Of a stretch of 64,000 bases of DNA, positions 1 through 8,373 are shown piece after piece. Both the position numbers and the translations under genes were made by a program. Each line of letters begins with the position of its first letter. Position 1 is the first letter of the stretch. Origin of the DNA: Siminovitchia fortis. Its GTDB lineage: Bacteria > Bacillota > Bacilli > Bacillales > Bacillaceae_C. The stretch is from NCBI RefSeq assembly GCF_003605365.2, contig NZ_QYTU02000008.1, positions 31,829-95,828 of the forward strand, in the 5' to 3' direction. Below the pieces are notes generated by a model. It searched no databases. It worked only from the letters and a program-made list of their open reading frames with translations, and had not been told where the DNA came from.

Positions 1-1
1 G

Positions 2-886
2 ATCTTTTATGCCGGAAATATCCTGGTAGGCAAAGCCATCAATGAGCTTCCGCCTTTGACAATGTCGTTTTTCAGGCTGCTAATAGCATTCGTACTTTTG
101 CTTCCCGTCGGCTTTCGAAGTGCTTGGACGCAGCGGTCAACCTTTTGGGAATATAAAAAGCCGTTGCTAGTCATGACTTTTACGGGTATTTGCTTTTTTA
201 ATGTCTTTTTGTACGGTGCCTTGCAATTTACGAGCACTACCAAAGTATCTGTGCTGGAAGCAGTAATTCCTGTTGTGACGGTTTTGTTAAGCTCCTTTTT
301 GTTAAAAGAAAAATTGGGAGGCACACAATGGACAGGCATTCTTTTATCTTTGGCCGGCGCAGTTTGGGTAATTATGGATGGCAAGGTCCTGCAGCTGGCG
401 GGCAGTGGCTGGAATATGGGAGATGCCATCATGCTCGGAGCCATTATAACGTGGTCTGTCTACTCTATAGCTGTTAAACAATACATGCACCTATTTCCAG
501 ATTATGGAGCGGTGATGGTGATGTCGGGCATTTCGGTTATCGCTTTGTTTCCTGCCGTATTATTGGAGTGGTACTTTATAGGAGTACCATCATTAAACGG
601 CCTTAATGTGGCGGGGCTCTTCTACTTGGGGGCTTTCCCGTCGGTTGTTGCATTGGTCCTGTATAATCGGGGAGTAGATCTTCTCGGCCCGTCAAGAGCA
701 TCTGTATTTTTGAATTTTCTTCCTGTTGCCACGATGGCCGGTGCCTATCTGTTACTTGGGGAATCCATTTCGATCAAGCAGGTGTTGGGGGCTTTGGTTG
801 TTATATGCGGTGTCATTTTGACAACCCGCCCTTCCCGGCAGCCGCTGGCGGAAAAAGTTAATTTGAATGAGGGAAAGTGCTCGTAG
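2..886 (+). CDS. EamA/DMT-family transporter, 5'-truncated by window edge
   Basis: This is a drug/metabolite transporter of the EamA (DUF6) family, an inner-membrane protein of about ten helices in two homologous halves that exports small metabolites. The frame is open from base 2, and the codons before the first possible start (TTG at 56) already encode family-like sequence (a FYAGN segment followed by KAINELPP). The real start therefore lies left of the window. Visible helices include FFRLLIAFVLLLP, the central GDAIMLGAIITWSVYSIAVK and the C-terminal AYLLLGESIS, typical of the second EamA repeat. The substrate cannot be told. The 200 bp to the next gene hold no obvious gene. Confidence 0.85.
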   Translation: MFYAGNILVGKAINELPPLTMSFFRLLIAFVLLLPVGFRSAWTQRSTFWEYKKPLLVMTFTGICFFNVFLYGALQFTSTTKVSVLEAVIPVVTVLLSSFLLKEKLGGTQWTGILLSLAGAVWVIMDGKVLQLAGSGWNMGDAIMLGAIITWSVYSIAVKQYMHLFPDYGAVMVMSGISVIALFPAVLLEWYFIGVPSLNGLNVAGLFYLGAFPSVVALVLYNRGVDLLGPSRASVFLNFLPVATMAGAYLLLGESISIKQVLGALVVICGVILTTRPSRQPLAEKVNLNEGKCS

Positions 887-1088
887 TTGGATTGCAGCCG
901 GTTACCGGATTTTTTTCGGTTATCCTCAATATGATTCCTCCTGCAGTAAATGCTTTCGTCGGCAGATGCATGATCTGGAAACATCCATATTTGGGGGGTT
1001 GCCTCTATTGTCATTTTCCCTTTGAAAGCGGTACAATGAGAGACGTGTAAACGATTCAGAATATACTGCAGCAGAGGAGGAACCGGCA

Positions 1089-2051
1089 ATGAAACCGAAA
1101 GTTTACGTGTCCCAGCCAATATGCCAGGAAGCAAGAGATTATTTGGCACAGTATTGCGATTTTAAGGTATGGGAGCAGGGGGAACCAATTAAAAGGGAGG
1201 AACTTTTAAAGAAAATTGCGGATGTGGACGGGTTGATCACATCTGGAAGAAGAATCACGGAAAACCTTTTGAATCACGCGCCCAAACTGAAAGTGGTCAG
1301 CAATTTGTCCGTAGGATACAATAACTTTGATCTGGAAGTGATGAAAAAGCGGAATGTGATTGGAACCAATACACCGGGGGTATTGGATGAAACGGTAGCA
1401 GACCTTGCTTTTGGGCTTATTTTGGCTTCAGCGAGACGGATAGCAGAACTGGACCAATTTGTAAAAGCAGGCAAATGGGATCAGGCTTCAGGCGACGATC
1501 CATTTATTGGAATAGATGTACATAGTGCAACGCTCGGCATTATCGGCATGGGAAGAATTGGTGAGGCGATTGCAAGGAGAGGGAAGCTTGGATTTAATAT
1601 GGATGTCCTTTACTACAACCGGAATCGTAAGCCCGAAGCGGAGGAAGAGCTGGGAGTGGAGTACAGGGACTTGGAGTCACTTTTAAAACAATCCGATTTT
1701 GTGTTGTTGATGACGCCGCTTACTCCGGAAACAGAGGGGATGATCGGTGAGAAAGAGTTCAAGCTCATGAAAAAGTCAGCCATTTTCATCAATGTGTCAC
1801 GCGGCCAGACAATTGACGAGCAGGCTCTTATTCAGGCGCTTGAAAAAAAGGAAATTTATGGCGCTGCCTTGGATGTATTCGAGCAGGAGCCGGTAAACAA
1901 GGATAATCCGCTTTTAAAAATGCCGAATGTGGTGACAACTCCACACATTGGGTCGGCCACCAGGAAAACTACTGATGCCATGGCCATGAAGGCCGCTAAA
2001 AACATGGTGGCTGCATTAACAGGGGAAGAGCCTGAGAATCGGGTAGTATAA
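1089..2051 (+). CDS. D-2-hydroxyacid dehydrogenase (glyoxylate/hydroxypyruvate reductase type)
   Basis: This 320-residue protein is an NAD(P)-dependent D-isomer-specific 2-hydroxyacid dehydrogenase, a cytosolic enzyme reducing 2-keto acids such as glyoxylate or hydroxypyruvate. The nucleotide-binding motif GIIGMGRIGEAIAR lies near residue 150. The catalytic triad can be placed as Arg in NVSRGQTID, Glu in FEQEPV and His in TTPHIGSAT. Length and motif order are normal for the family. The ATG follows a strong AGAGGAGGA ribosome site at about 1074. The gene appears monocistronic, with a hairpin terminator just downstream. The exact substrate (glycerate, glyoxylate or gluconate series) is inference. 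Confidence 0.9.
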   Translation: MKPKVYVSQPICQEARDYLAQYCDFKVWEQGEPIKREELLKKIADVDGLITSGRRITENLLNHAPKLKVVSNLSVGYNNFDLEVMKKRNVIGTNTPGVLDETVADLAFGLILASARRIAELDQFVKAGKWDQASGDDPFIGIDVHSATLGIIGMGRIGEAIARRGKLGFNMDVLYYNRNRKPEAEEELGVEYRDLESLLKQSDFVLLMTPLTPETEGMIGEKEFKLMKKSAIFINVSRGQTIDEQALIQALEKKEIYGAALDVFEQEPVNKDNPLLKMPNVVTTPHIGSATRKTTDAMAMKAAKNMVAALTGEEPENRVV

Positions 2052-2059
2052 GGGAAGTG

Positions 2060-2102
2060 AGAGCAGGATCCAAACAAAAGGATACCCTGCTCTTTCTATT
2101 TT
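2060..2102 (+). terminator. Intrinsic terminator of the hydroxyacid dehydrogenase gene
   Basis: The arms AGAGCAGG-ATCC and GGAT-CCCTGCTCT form a hairpin, followed by TTTCTATTTT. It begins about 9 bp after the stop codon. Confidence 0.75.
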
Positions 2103-2283
2103 ACCTGGACATTATGGGTCGGGATAAATTACGAATTCGGCTCCTTTGAAGGAAAGTGCGAATCCCCAAGTTGAACCAGTTTACCGTTAGTAGGGATTTT
2201 GATACGATAGAAGCGGATGAATTCATTTCAAATTTTCAGTGATCTTTTATAATTCCAATTCTATTATAAGTGGGTGATGTTTT

Positions 2284-3111
2284 TTGGATATTGTCTACAA
2301 ACCAAATATGAGTTTGAAAGATTTTTTTAAACAAAATAAAGACTCGTTTGAAGAAAGATTGTTACAAGAAGCTGTAACTGTACGCGATAAAATAGAAGAG
2401 ATACGGATAATCGGAAATATTAATCTATTGGATAATGCACATAAACTTGTCATGTATGTAATAGAGGAACGTGAAAAGGAGCTGGTAGACTTTGCCGCCC
2501 AGGAAGGGAAGGCCTGGGCCATGCATTCTTTGACACTGGCTTTCAAATTGGAATGGGTGCAGGCGATTCGGCGGACACTATGGGCTTTTCTCCACTTTTA
2601 TGACAGCAAAAGCGGAGAAGTCGATCATGTAGAGAGGTTTTACCCCCTGGAAAAATCCATCAACCAGGGAGTTGATCAGTTTCTGAACACCTTCTTCCTC
2701 AGCTATTCCAAGTATAAAGATGAATTGATTGAAGCTCAAAGAGAGATCGTTGAAAATCTTTCCGTACCGATCATACCGATTAATTCAACCATCTGCGTTC
2801 TTCCTTTAATTGGTGAAATTGATGAGTCAAGGGCCTTAAGAGTAGAAGAGAAGGCGTTGAAGGAAATTTCCAAGCTGAGAATTCGGACATTGATAGTGGA
2901 TTTGTCGGGAGTCGCCAATATGGAGCCGGAGGTCATTGACCGGTTCTTAAAAATTATCGATGGCATCAAATTGATGGGATGTGAAGCCGTTCTGACAGGC
3001 CTTCACCCTATCATTGTGAGAAAAATGATCAATCTCGGCGTTTCTTTCGGAAACAGAGCCATCATGAAAGGGACTTTGCAGCTGGCGTTAAAAGATTATT
3101 TGACTGAATGA
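2284..3111 (+). CDS. RsbR-family stressosome protein (N-terminal globin-like + C-terminal STAS)
   Basis: This 275-residue protein resembles RsbR paralogues, which form the stressosome with RsbS and sequester the kinase RsbT that activates the general stress response. The N-terminal ~150 residues are helical, like the non-heme globin sensor domain; the C-terminal part (about 160-275) is a STAS domain with LIVDLSGVANMEP and AVLTGLHP. The equivalent of B. subtilis RsbRA Thr205 is present (Thr238), but the Thr171 position aligns with Pro215 (MEPEV where paralogues have D-T). TTG at 2284 follows GGGTGAT; an internal ATG eight codons on is possible. No rsbS or rsbT lies nearby, so it is probably a stand-alone paralogue. 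Confidence 0.8.
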   Translation: MDIVYKPNMSLKDFFKQNKDSFEERLLQEAVTVRDKIEEIRIIGNINLLDNAHKLVMYVIEEREKELVDFAAQEGKAWAMHSLTLAFKLEWVQAIRRTLWAFLHFYDSKSGEVDHVERFYPLEKSINQGVDQFLNTFFLSYSKYKDELIEAQREIVENLSVPIIPINSTICVLPLIGEIDESRALRVEEKALKEISKLRIRTLIVDLSGVANMEPEVIDRFLKIIDGIKLMGCEAVLTGLHPIIVRKMINLGVSFGNRAIMKGTLQLALKDYLTE

Positions 3112-3114
3112 AAT

Positions 3115-3142
3115 AAGCTGCCGTTCATTGAAACGGCAGCTT
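3115..3142. terminator. Bidirectional terminator between the RsbR-like gene and queT
   Basis: AAGCTGCCGTT and AACGGCAGCTT form a perfect 11-bp stem between two convergent genes. It is followed by TTTCCTTAT on the plus strand, and the complement ends in an A/T-rich tract. Confidence 0.75.
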
Positions 3143-3145
3143 TCC

Positions 3146-3634
3146 TTATGATATAAGCCGGTCAAAGCGGATTCGCTTGTTCAAGTAATAGACAACAGGG
3201 GCGCCCGCAGCCATGACAACAAATTCGCCGACAGCTACCGTAAACCATGTGAGGAAAAACGGAAAGCCAAGAGCCAATTTTAACTCGAAGGCAATGATGA
3301 ACATTGTAAAAGTGAAAACGATGGTATTAAAAACCATTCTTGGCCAAATATTTTTAATGAACTTGGCTGAGGCGATTGTGATCAAAAGGGCGATTCCCGA
3401 CTGGGCTACACCAAAAACAAGGTCATATACGCCAAGCGGCGAAAAAAGTAAATTCGTTAAAAATACCCCGATGACAATTCCGAAAATGTATTTTTTGTTA
3501 AAGACAACCAAATGGTTGAACATTTCCGAAACCCGGAACTGGATATTTGTGAAGCCGAATGGCTGCACAAAAAAAGAAACGGCAATGTACAATGCTGCTA
3601 AAATGCCGTTTACAGCAAGCGTTCTGATCTTCAT
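3146..3634 (-). CDS. queT: QueT-family transporter (preQ1/queuosine precursor uptake)
   Basis: This 162-residue, roughly five-helix membrane protein matches the QueT family, the substrate-binding S component of an ECF-type transporter thought to import queuosine precursors such as preQ1. Family features are the MKIRTLAVNGILAALY start, QPFGFTNIQFRVSEM and the central LGVYDLVFG segment. The assignment is supported by a preQ1-I riboswitch directly upstream (3648-3682), whose 3' end runs into the gene's ribosome site. The ATG at 3634 follows TAGGGAGAGA. The gene is convergent with the RsbR-like gene and divergent from the MFS gene. The ECF energising module is not in the window. Confidence 0.9.
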   Translation of the reverse strand: MKIRTLAVNGILAALYIAVSFFVQPFGFTNIQFRVSEMFNHLVVFNKKYIFGIVIGVFLTNLLFSPLGVYDLVFGVAQSGIALLITIASAKFIKNIWPRMVFNTIVFTFTMFIIAFELKLALGFPFFLTWFTVAVGEFVVMAAGAPVVYYLNKRIRFDRLIS

Positions 3635-3647
3635 GATGAATCTCTCC

Positions 3648-3682
3648 CTAGTTTTTTTTCGTGGGATGGTCTCGAACCACGT
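3648..3682 (-). promoter_or_regulatory. preQ1-I riboswitch upstream of queT
   Basis: On the minus strand the leader reads CGTGG, then TTCGAGACCATC, then CCACG, then an A8 tract and CTAG. This is the preQ1-I aptamer layout: a short P1 stem, a loop beginning UUC and an A-rich tail that pairs back into P1. The tail runs directly into the queT ribosome site (TAGGGAGAGA), which argues for translational control through Shine-Dalgarno occlusion. No terminator hairpin is seen between aptamer and start codon. Confidence 0.85.
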
Positions 3683-3694
3683 CTTACCTAGCCT

Positions 3695-3724
3695 ATCATA
3701 CCAGTGTTTGCATACGTTTGTAAA
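3695..3724 (-). promoter_or_regulatory. SigA-type promoter of queT
   Basis: On the minus strand TTTACA and TATGAT are separated by 18 bp. The expected transcription start falls a few bases before the riboswitch P1 stem, so the placement is internally consistent. Confidence 0.7.
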
Positions 3725-3744
3725 ACATGTGTAAAGTGTTTTAC
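3720..3744. promoter_or_regulatory. Palindrome in the queT/MFS divergent promoter region
   Basis: GTAAAACA and TGTTTTAC are perfect 8-bp inverted arms separated by 9 bp. The palindrome overlaps the -35 end of the queT promoter and lies about 85 bp upstream of the MFS start. It looks like an operator, but no regulator is encoded next to it. Confidence 0.5.
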
Positions 3745-3827
3745 ATTATTTTAAATGTTTTTTCTTCATCTTGTTTTCGAATTATTAAAGGATGATATCA
3801 GAGTTGCAATTTGGGGGGTTTCCTATA

Positions 3828-5075
3828 ATGAAAAACTTGAAAGACTGGAAAGATCCAGCAATATTACTCTCATCAATTGGGATTTCGAGTATTGGAGACT
3901 TCATTTATCTGGTTTCAATTAACATTATTGTGTATCAACTTACGGGATCTGCAGCAGCAGTAGCTGGACTATGGATAATCGGACCATTAACAAATATTGT
4001 AACGAAGTTTTGGACAGGAAGCTTTATTGATTATCGAAGCAAGAGAAGGGTAATGATCGTAACGTACATACTAAGAGCTGTGTTCATCTGCTTAATTCCA
4101 TTCGCACCAAACATGACAGTAATCTATGTGATTCTTATTGTTTTGAGTGCCGCAAAAGCGTTTTTTAATCCGTCATCAATGACCTATGTTGCCATTCTTG
4201 TTCCAAAAGAAAAAAGAAAGCGTTTTAATTCAATTCGTTCATTTGCGGATTCTGGAGCGTTTATCATCGGGCCTGCAATTGGGGGATCGCTAATCCTATT
4301 AACTTCCATCGAAGCTACGCTATGGATGAATGCAATATTCTTTGTAATCTCAGCCATAATGTTATTATTTCTTCCTGAAAAAGAAAACATTGATAAAAAA
4401 ACGATTCCAGCATTAACTTTTTCACAAGTGATTAGTGACTTTACGGTTGTACAAAAATTCATTTCCAGTAATAAATATGTGTCTTTTATTTACCTTGGTT
4501 TCATTATGATCATGATTTTTTCATTTGCCATGGATGCGCAAGAAGTAGTTTTCACACAACAAGTGATCGGTCTTTCTGAATTTGATTACAGCTTATTAAT
4601 TAGTATTACAGGAATCGGATCTGTTATGGGCGCTGCTTTATTGTCGTTATTTTCAAATAAGCTATCGCTTCGTTATATGATTGTGATCGGTCTGAATATG
4701 ATGACGGTTGGTTATGTAATTTACGCATTTTCTTGGTCTTTTACATCGATTGTAGTCGGATTTGTCCTCTTGGGGTTCTTTAATACATTCCTAAACGCAG
4801 GGATCATGACCTTCTACCAAAACAATGTACCTGTAGATGTGATGGGAAGAGTAACTAGCATTTTTCAACTTATCCAAAGTGCAATTCAAGTTGTATTTAT
4901 TCTGGCGATTGGTATTACAGCAGATTTGGTTTCCTTGCGGCTAACCATTGTTGTTTTGGCACTTTTCATGTTGATATCGGCTATAATATTTTCAATTTCA
5001 GTATTGGGTGCAAATAAAAAATCATTTTATCGTGAAGGCGAGAATAATGAGGAATTAAATATAACAATAAAATAA
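3828..5075 (+). CDS. MFS transporter (DHA3-like drug/metabolite exporter)
   Basis: This is a 12-helix major facilitator of about 415 residues. A loop rich in Arg/Lys (SFIDYRSKRRVM) lies between helices 2 and 3, as in MFS signature A. A second basic loop (VPKEKRKRFNSIRSF) and a central cytoplasmic loop near residue 195 follow. The overall pattern resembles MefA-like DHA3 exporters; the substrate is unknown. The start at 3828 is chosen because TTGGGGGGTT lies 7-10 bp upstream; an in-frame ATG at 3792 has no ribosome site. Codon use is clearly more A/T-rich than in the flanking biosynthetic genes, which could indicate acquisition. Confidence 0.85.
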   Translation: MKNLKDWKDPAILLSSIGISSIGDFIYLVSINIIVYQLTGSAAAVAGLWIIGPLTNIVTKFWTGSFIDYRSKRRVMIVTYILRAVFICLIPFAPNMTVIYVILIVLSAAKAFFNPSSMTYVAILVPKEKRKRFNSIRSFADSGAFIIGPAIGGSLILLTSIEATLWMNAIFFVISAIMLLFLPEKENIDKKTIPALTFSQVISDFTVVQKFISSNKYVSFIYLGFIMIMIFSFAMDAQEVVFTQQVIGLSEFDYSLLISITGIGSVMGAALLSLFSNKLSLRYMIVIGLNMMTVGYVIYAFSWSFTSIVVGFVLLGFFNTFLNAGIMTFYQNNVPVDVMGRVTSIFQLIQSAIQVVFILAIGITADLVSLRLTIVVLALFMLISAIIFSISVLGANKKSFYREGENNEELNITIK

Positions 5076-5084
5076 AACTCTTGA

Positions 5085-5177
5085 ACCCAGCAGCCCCTTG
5101 CAGAATTATCTGGAGTTCCAAAATCAACAATAGGCAGATGTGCAAAATATGCTAAAGAAATTTTAATTCATAGTTGA
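5085..5177 (+). pseudogene. Remnant of a helix-turn-helix-like coding sequence
   Basis: One frame between two stops reads LAELSGVPKSTIGRCAKYA, then KEILIHS and a stop. The AELSGVPKSTIGR part resembles a helix-turn-helix recognition segment. There is no start codon or ribosome site, so it looks like the tail of a decayed DNA-binding gene just after the MFS gene. Confidence 0.25.
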
Positions 5178-5255
5178 CTTATAGGGATTATATGTTTTAA
5201 TGTATGTATAAGATATAGATCGGATTAAGTTCATCAATGAGAGGAGAGAAGACGG

Positions 5256-5465
5256 TTGAGCCAATTAACACAGACAGTTGAAAACAGGCGGAAAGAATTG
5301 ATTGATAAACTTGTAATTATGGGAGTATACAAGCATGGGGAAAAACATCTTTTTGAATTATCATTAAGGGAATTAGAGTATAAATATCGTAGAGTTAAAT
5401 CAAACTGCCATCCACACAGTCAAACGGGTTCCATTCGTTGGGTGGGAAAAAAGATTAACGTATAG
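5256..5465 (+). CDS. FbpA-like small basic protein (Fur-regulated basic protein family)
   Basis: This 69-residue protein carries the pattern seen in Bacillus Fur-regulated basic protein A: RRKELIDKLVIMGVYK, then HLFELSLRELEYKY. In B. subtilis FbpA is linked to the iron-sparing response mediated by the sRNA FsrA. The TTG start follows GAGGAGAGAA at 5241. No clear Fur box was seen upstream, so iron control here is inference. It is followed by strong hairpins and stands alone. The Spo0E phosphatase family was considered, but the GVYK and LSLRELE motifs fit FbpA better. Confidence 0.6.
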   Translation: MSQLTQTVENRRKELIDKLVIMGVYKHGEKHLFELSLRELEYKYRRVKSNCHPHSQTGSIRWVGKKINV

Positions 5466-5473
5466 TGAGTGTG

Positions 5474-5558
5474 TTTTTGTTGAGCGCCCACGCTGGACGC
5501 TCAACAAAAAAAGGGGTGTCCAGAAAGTCATTTTTTTGACTTTTGGACCTCCCTTTTC
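5474..5558. terminator. Two consecutive hairpins between fbpA-like gene and alsT
   Basis: The first hairpin pairs TTTTTGTTGAGCG (5474 on) with CGCTCAACAAAAA. The second pairs AAGGGGTGTCCAGAAAGTCA with TGACTTTTGGACCTCCCTTTT around a T-rich loop. Both sit between convergent genes and probably terminate both directions. Confidence 0.6.
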
Positions 5559-5677
5559 ATATTCTAAAAACCTTGATATATCAGCATTTTTAATTATTGA
5601 GTATTAGGGGATTTCCACTTTTTCGAACAGCCCCTTTTCTAATTAAGTGTGATTTCCAAACGGATGCCCGTTTCACA

Positions 5678-7147
5678 TTATGAAATGTTCTTTTCTTTCT
5701 CTTTTGTTTTTTCATACCCATTTACCCAGAAATCAGCATTCTTAATTCCATATTTAGATGAATTGAATTCTGGATCTTTACCTTGCTTGAGCTGCTCTTC
5801 GTAATCCTTTAAAGCAATATTCGCTGGTTTAAATAACAATAGAATCGCGATTAAGTTCAGCCATACCATAATTCCGAGTCCGATATCGGCCATTGCCCAT
5901 GCTGTTGTTGCGGTTTTTACTGCCCCATAGAAAATGGCAGCCAAAAAGATGATTTTAATGGCAACAAAAGCAAAGCCCCTGATTTTACCACGTAACAAGT
6001 ATGCAAGGTTTGTTTCTGAAATATAGTAATAAGCATAAATGGTTGTAAAGGCAAATAAGAATATGGCAATGGCAACAAATCCCGAACCGAATCCCGGGAG
6101 AAGCGTATCAACGGCCGCTTGGGTGTAGCCGGCTCCCGGTTCGACTCCTGCAATGTTTTCAGTTATGAGTTCACCGGTTTTTTCATTTATGACATTGTAT
6201 TGATTTGTAAACAAAATCATCAATGCAGTCGCTGTAACAACCAAGAATACATCCAAATAAATGGAAAACGCCTGTACAAGCCCTTGCTTTGCCGGATGGG
6301 ATACCTCGGCAGCTCCTGCATGGTGAGCACCGGTACCCTGTCCGGCTTCATTCGCATAAAGACCGCGTTTTACTCCCCACATAACGGCTGAGCCAATAAT
6401 GCCGCCAAACAATTCTTCAGAGCCAAAAGCGCTTTTAAAAATGAGCCCAAATACCGCCGGAATATTTTCAAAATTAATCATTATGATTGCAAGTGCAATT
6501 AACACATAACCGGCTGCCATAAAAGGCACGATAATTTCAGCAGTTCTAGCGATACGCTTAACACCGCCAAATATAGTAAAACCAACAAGTGCAATAACGA
6601 TTAAACCAGTGATGGTATGGTTAACGCCAAAAGCATTATGAACGCTGTCTGCAATTGCATTAGCCTGTATCCCCGGCATTAAAACAGCCATAGCGAGCAG
6701 TGTTGCCACCGCGAAAACAACAGCAAACCATTTCCATCCAAGCCCCTTTTCTATATAGAAGGCAGGACCACCCCGATACTGTCCATCCTGCTTTTCCTTA
6801 TAGATTTGAGCAAGAGTCGACTCCACATAAGCCGAGGCTGCGCCGATAAAGGTTATGACCCACATCCAAAATACGGCACCTGGCCCTCCATAAGCAATAC
6901 CTGTTGCGGTTCCTGCGATATTTCCTACTCCGATACGGCCTGATAAAGACATTGCCAATGCCTGGAACGAAGAAACCCCCGCATCGGAACCCTTCCCTGA
7001 GAATATTAGTTTAACCATTTCCTTAAAGTGACGGATCTGCATGAATCTGGTGCGGAAACTAAAATATAAACCGCAAAAAACGATGAATGCAACCAATACA
7101 GGGCTCCACAGCCACCCGTTAACGGTATTTACAATTTGATCTAACAC
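5678..7147 (-). CDS. alsT: Sodium:alanine/glutamine symporter (AGCS/AlsT family)
   Basis: This 489-residue integral membrane protein belongs to the alanine/glycine:cation symporter family (B. subtilis AlsT, GlnT), importing amino acids with Na+ or H+. Family signatures include SLSGRIGVGNIAGTATGIA near residue 70, GGPGAVFWMW, the cytoplasmic RGGPAFYIEKGLG and ANEAGQGTGAHHAGAAEV. The C-terminal ~40 residues are charged and cytosolic. The GTG start follows AAAGGGGGA. A long untranslated upstream region carries an inverted repeat and a cre-like site before the IS element, so expression may respond to nitrogen or carbon state. The exact amino acid is not shown by the sequence. Confidence 0.9.
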   Translation of the reverse strand: MLDQIVNTVNGWLWSPVLVAFIVFCGLYFSFRTRFMQIRHFKEMVKLIFSGKGSDAGVSSFQALAMSLSGRIGVGNIAGTATGIAYGGPGAVFWMWVITFIGAASAYVESTLAQIYKEKQDGQYRGGPAFYIEKGLGWKWFAVVFAVATLLAMAVLMPGIQANAIADSVHNAFGVNHTITGLIVIALVGFTIFGGVKRIARTAEIIVPFMAAGYVLIALAIIMINFENIPAVFGLIFKSAFGSEELFGGIIGSAVMWGVKRGLYANEAGQGTGAHHAGAAEVSHPAKQGLVQAFSIYLDVFLVVTATALMILFTNQYNVINEKTGELITENIAGVEPGAGYTQAAVDTLLPGFGSGFVAIAIFLFAFTTIYAYYYISETNLAYLLRGKIRGFAFVAIKIIFLAAIFYGAVKTATTAWAMADIGLGIMVWLNLIAILLLFKPANIALKDYEEQLKQGKDPEFNSSKYGIKNADFWVNGYEKTKEKEKNIS

Positions 7148-7202
7148 AAAAATCCCCCTTTTAAAGTTTATTTATTAGACGAATTTTAATAGAGACAAAT
7201 TT

Positions 7203-7238
7203 CTGCAAGAATCAAATAATATTACTTGACTCTTGCAG
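7203..7238. promoter_or_regulatory. Inverted repeat upstream of alsT
   Basis: CTGCAAGAATCAA and TTGACTCTTGCAG are 13-bp arms with one mismatch, separated by a 10-bp A/T centre, about 55 bp upstream of the alsT start. It looks like an operator or a leader hairpin. The centre TAATATTAC recurs at 7338. Confidence 0.45.
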
Positions 7239-7361
7239 TTTATGGAAAGCGCCCCTAAAAAAAGCCGAACTAAAGAAGTTCTGTACTCTACACAATTTTT
7301 AGACGAATTTCGATATGACAGTTTTTTGCAAAATAAGTAATATTACTATATTAATATACAC

Positions 7362-7375
7362 GCAAGCGCTTACAA
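7362..7375 (-). promoter_or_regulatory. cre-like CcpA site upstream of alsT
   Basis: The minus strand reads TGTAAGCGCTTGCG, matching the catabolite-responsive element consensus TGWAARCGYTWWCW at 12 of 14 positions. It lies about 215 bp upstream of alsT, next to the IS element. Confidence 0.45.
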
Positions 7376-7456
7376 AAGAATTATATATCGGTTAAAAAAA
7401 TAAAACAATACTTATTGCATAAACTGTACCCTTTGTAAAGGACAATCATAAAAAAG

Positions 7457-8308
7457 CTAGGCAGACTTAAGAAGGTGATCTCTGTATTGAATAGGGGTCA
7501 TCTTTTTTAGGTTCCATTGATATCTGTAACGGTTATAGTAAATCATGTATTCCTTAATTTCTTGTTTGAGTTCCTCAAGTGTTTCACATGGCTTGATATA
7601 CGCCTCATCCTTGAAATGGCCAAAAAAGGACTCCTGCGGGGCGTTGTCCCAACAATTTCCTCTCCTGGACATAGATTGGCCCAATCCCATTTGCCTTACC
7701 CTTTTCTGATATTTCGGACTTGTGTAATGACCACCCTGGTCGGAGTGGATAAATGCACCTTTAACTACCTTGAATCTTCGATTCCGCTTCAGGTTTTTTA
7801 GCGTATCTGTAGCGATATCAAGGGTGACACGGTCTGAAACCTGGTAGGCCAGAATTTCATTTGTCGAAGCATCTTTAATTGTTGATAAATAAGCCTTTTT
7901 CCCATTTCCATAAAACAGATAGGTAATATCAGTAAGCAGGACTTTAAACGGTGTTTCCTGCTTGAATTCCCTGTTTAGGAGATTCGGTAAAACCTTATGT
8001 TCTTGTGTGGCTTTCATAATGCGTTTGTACGGATTTGCCTTGCGGATAGGGCAGAGGATACCATATTTTTTCATGATCCTTCTAATACGTTTGAGGTTGT
8101 AGACAACATTAAATTGACCTGCCAAAGTCATCTTAATCTGGCGGGCTCCTTTCTTGCGGTTTTTGAATTTGAATGCCTTCAGTATGACATCTCGAAGGGC
8201 TTCGTCCTTCTTTTCGTTTTGTATTCTCTGTTTAGTGGCCTTCTCTGAAAAATAGTTATAGTAACCGGAACGAGAAACTCCGGTTACTGCACATAGATAG
8301 CTAACCAT
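7457..8308 (-). CDS. IS3-family transposase OrfB (DDE integrase core)
   Basis: This frame carries the integrase core of the IS150-type transposase. The DDE residues are in LTDITYLF (D), IHSDQGGHY (D) and NAPQESFFGHFK (E), preceded by the family signature MSRRGNCWDN. In-frame open sequence extends upstream of the listed ATG to the slippery site at 8413-8419. The functional protein is therefore expected to be an OrfA-OrfB fusion made by -1 frameshifting, with this ATG probably internal. The C-terminal YYNRYRYQWNLKKMTPIQYR motif is typical of the family. Confidence 0.9.
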   Translation of the reverse strand: MVSYLCAVTGVSRSGYYNYFSEKATKQRIQNEKKDEALRDVILKAFKFKNRKKGARQIKMTLAGQFNVVYNLKRIRRIMKKYGILCPIRKANPYKRIMKATQEHKVLPNLLNREFKQETPFKVLLTDITYLFYGNGKKAYLSTIKDASTNEILAYQVSDRVTLDIATDTLKNLKRNRRFKVVKGAFIHSDQGGHYTSPKYQKRVRQMGLGQSMSRRGNCWDNAPQESFFGHFKDEAYIKPCETLEELKQEIKEYMIYYNRYRYQWNLKKMTPIQYRDHLLKSA

Positions 8309-8373
8309 ATTCTTAAGCCCGTATTTTTCAATGACAGAACGGATCAGTACATATTTTTGGTTGGGTGATAATA

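Noticed and set aside
2188..2206. SigB-like promoter (GTTTAC ... GGGATT) before the RsbR-like gene
   Set aside because: The gap between the two boxes is about 8 bp, too short for the 12-15 bp SigB spacing.
3213..3734. A 173-codon plus-strand frame antisense to queT
   Set aside because: It lies opposite a clear QueT gene and its riboswitch, and reads like a complement shadow.
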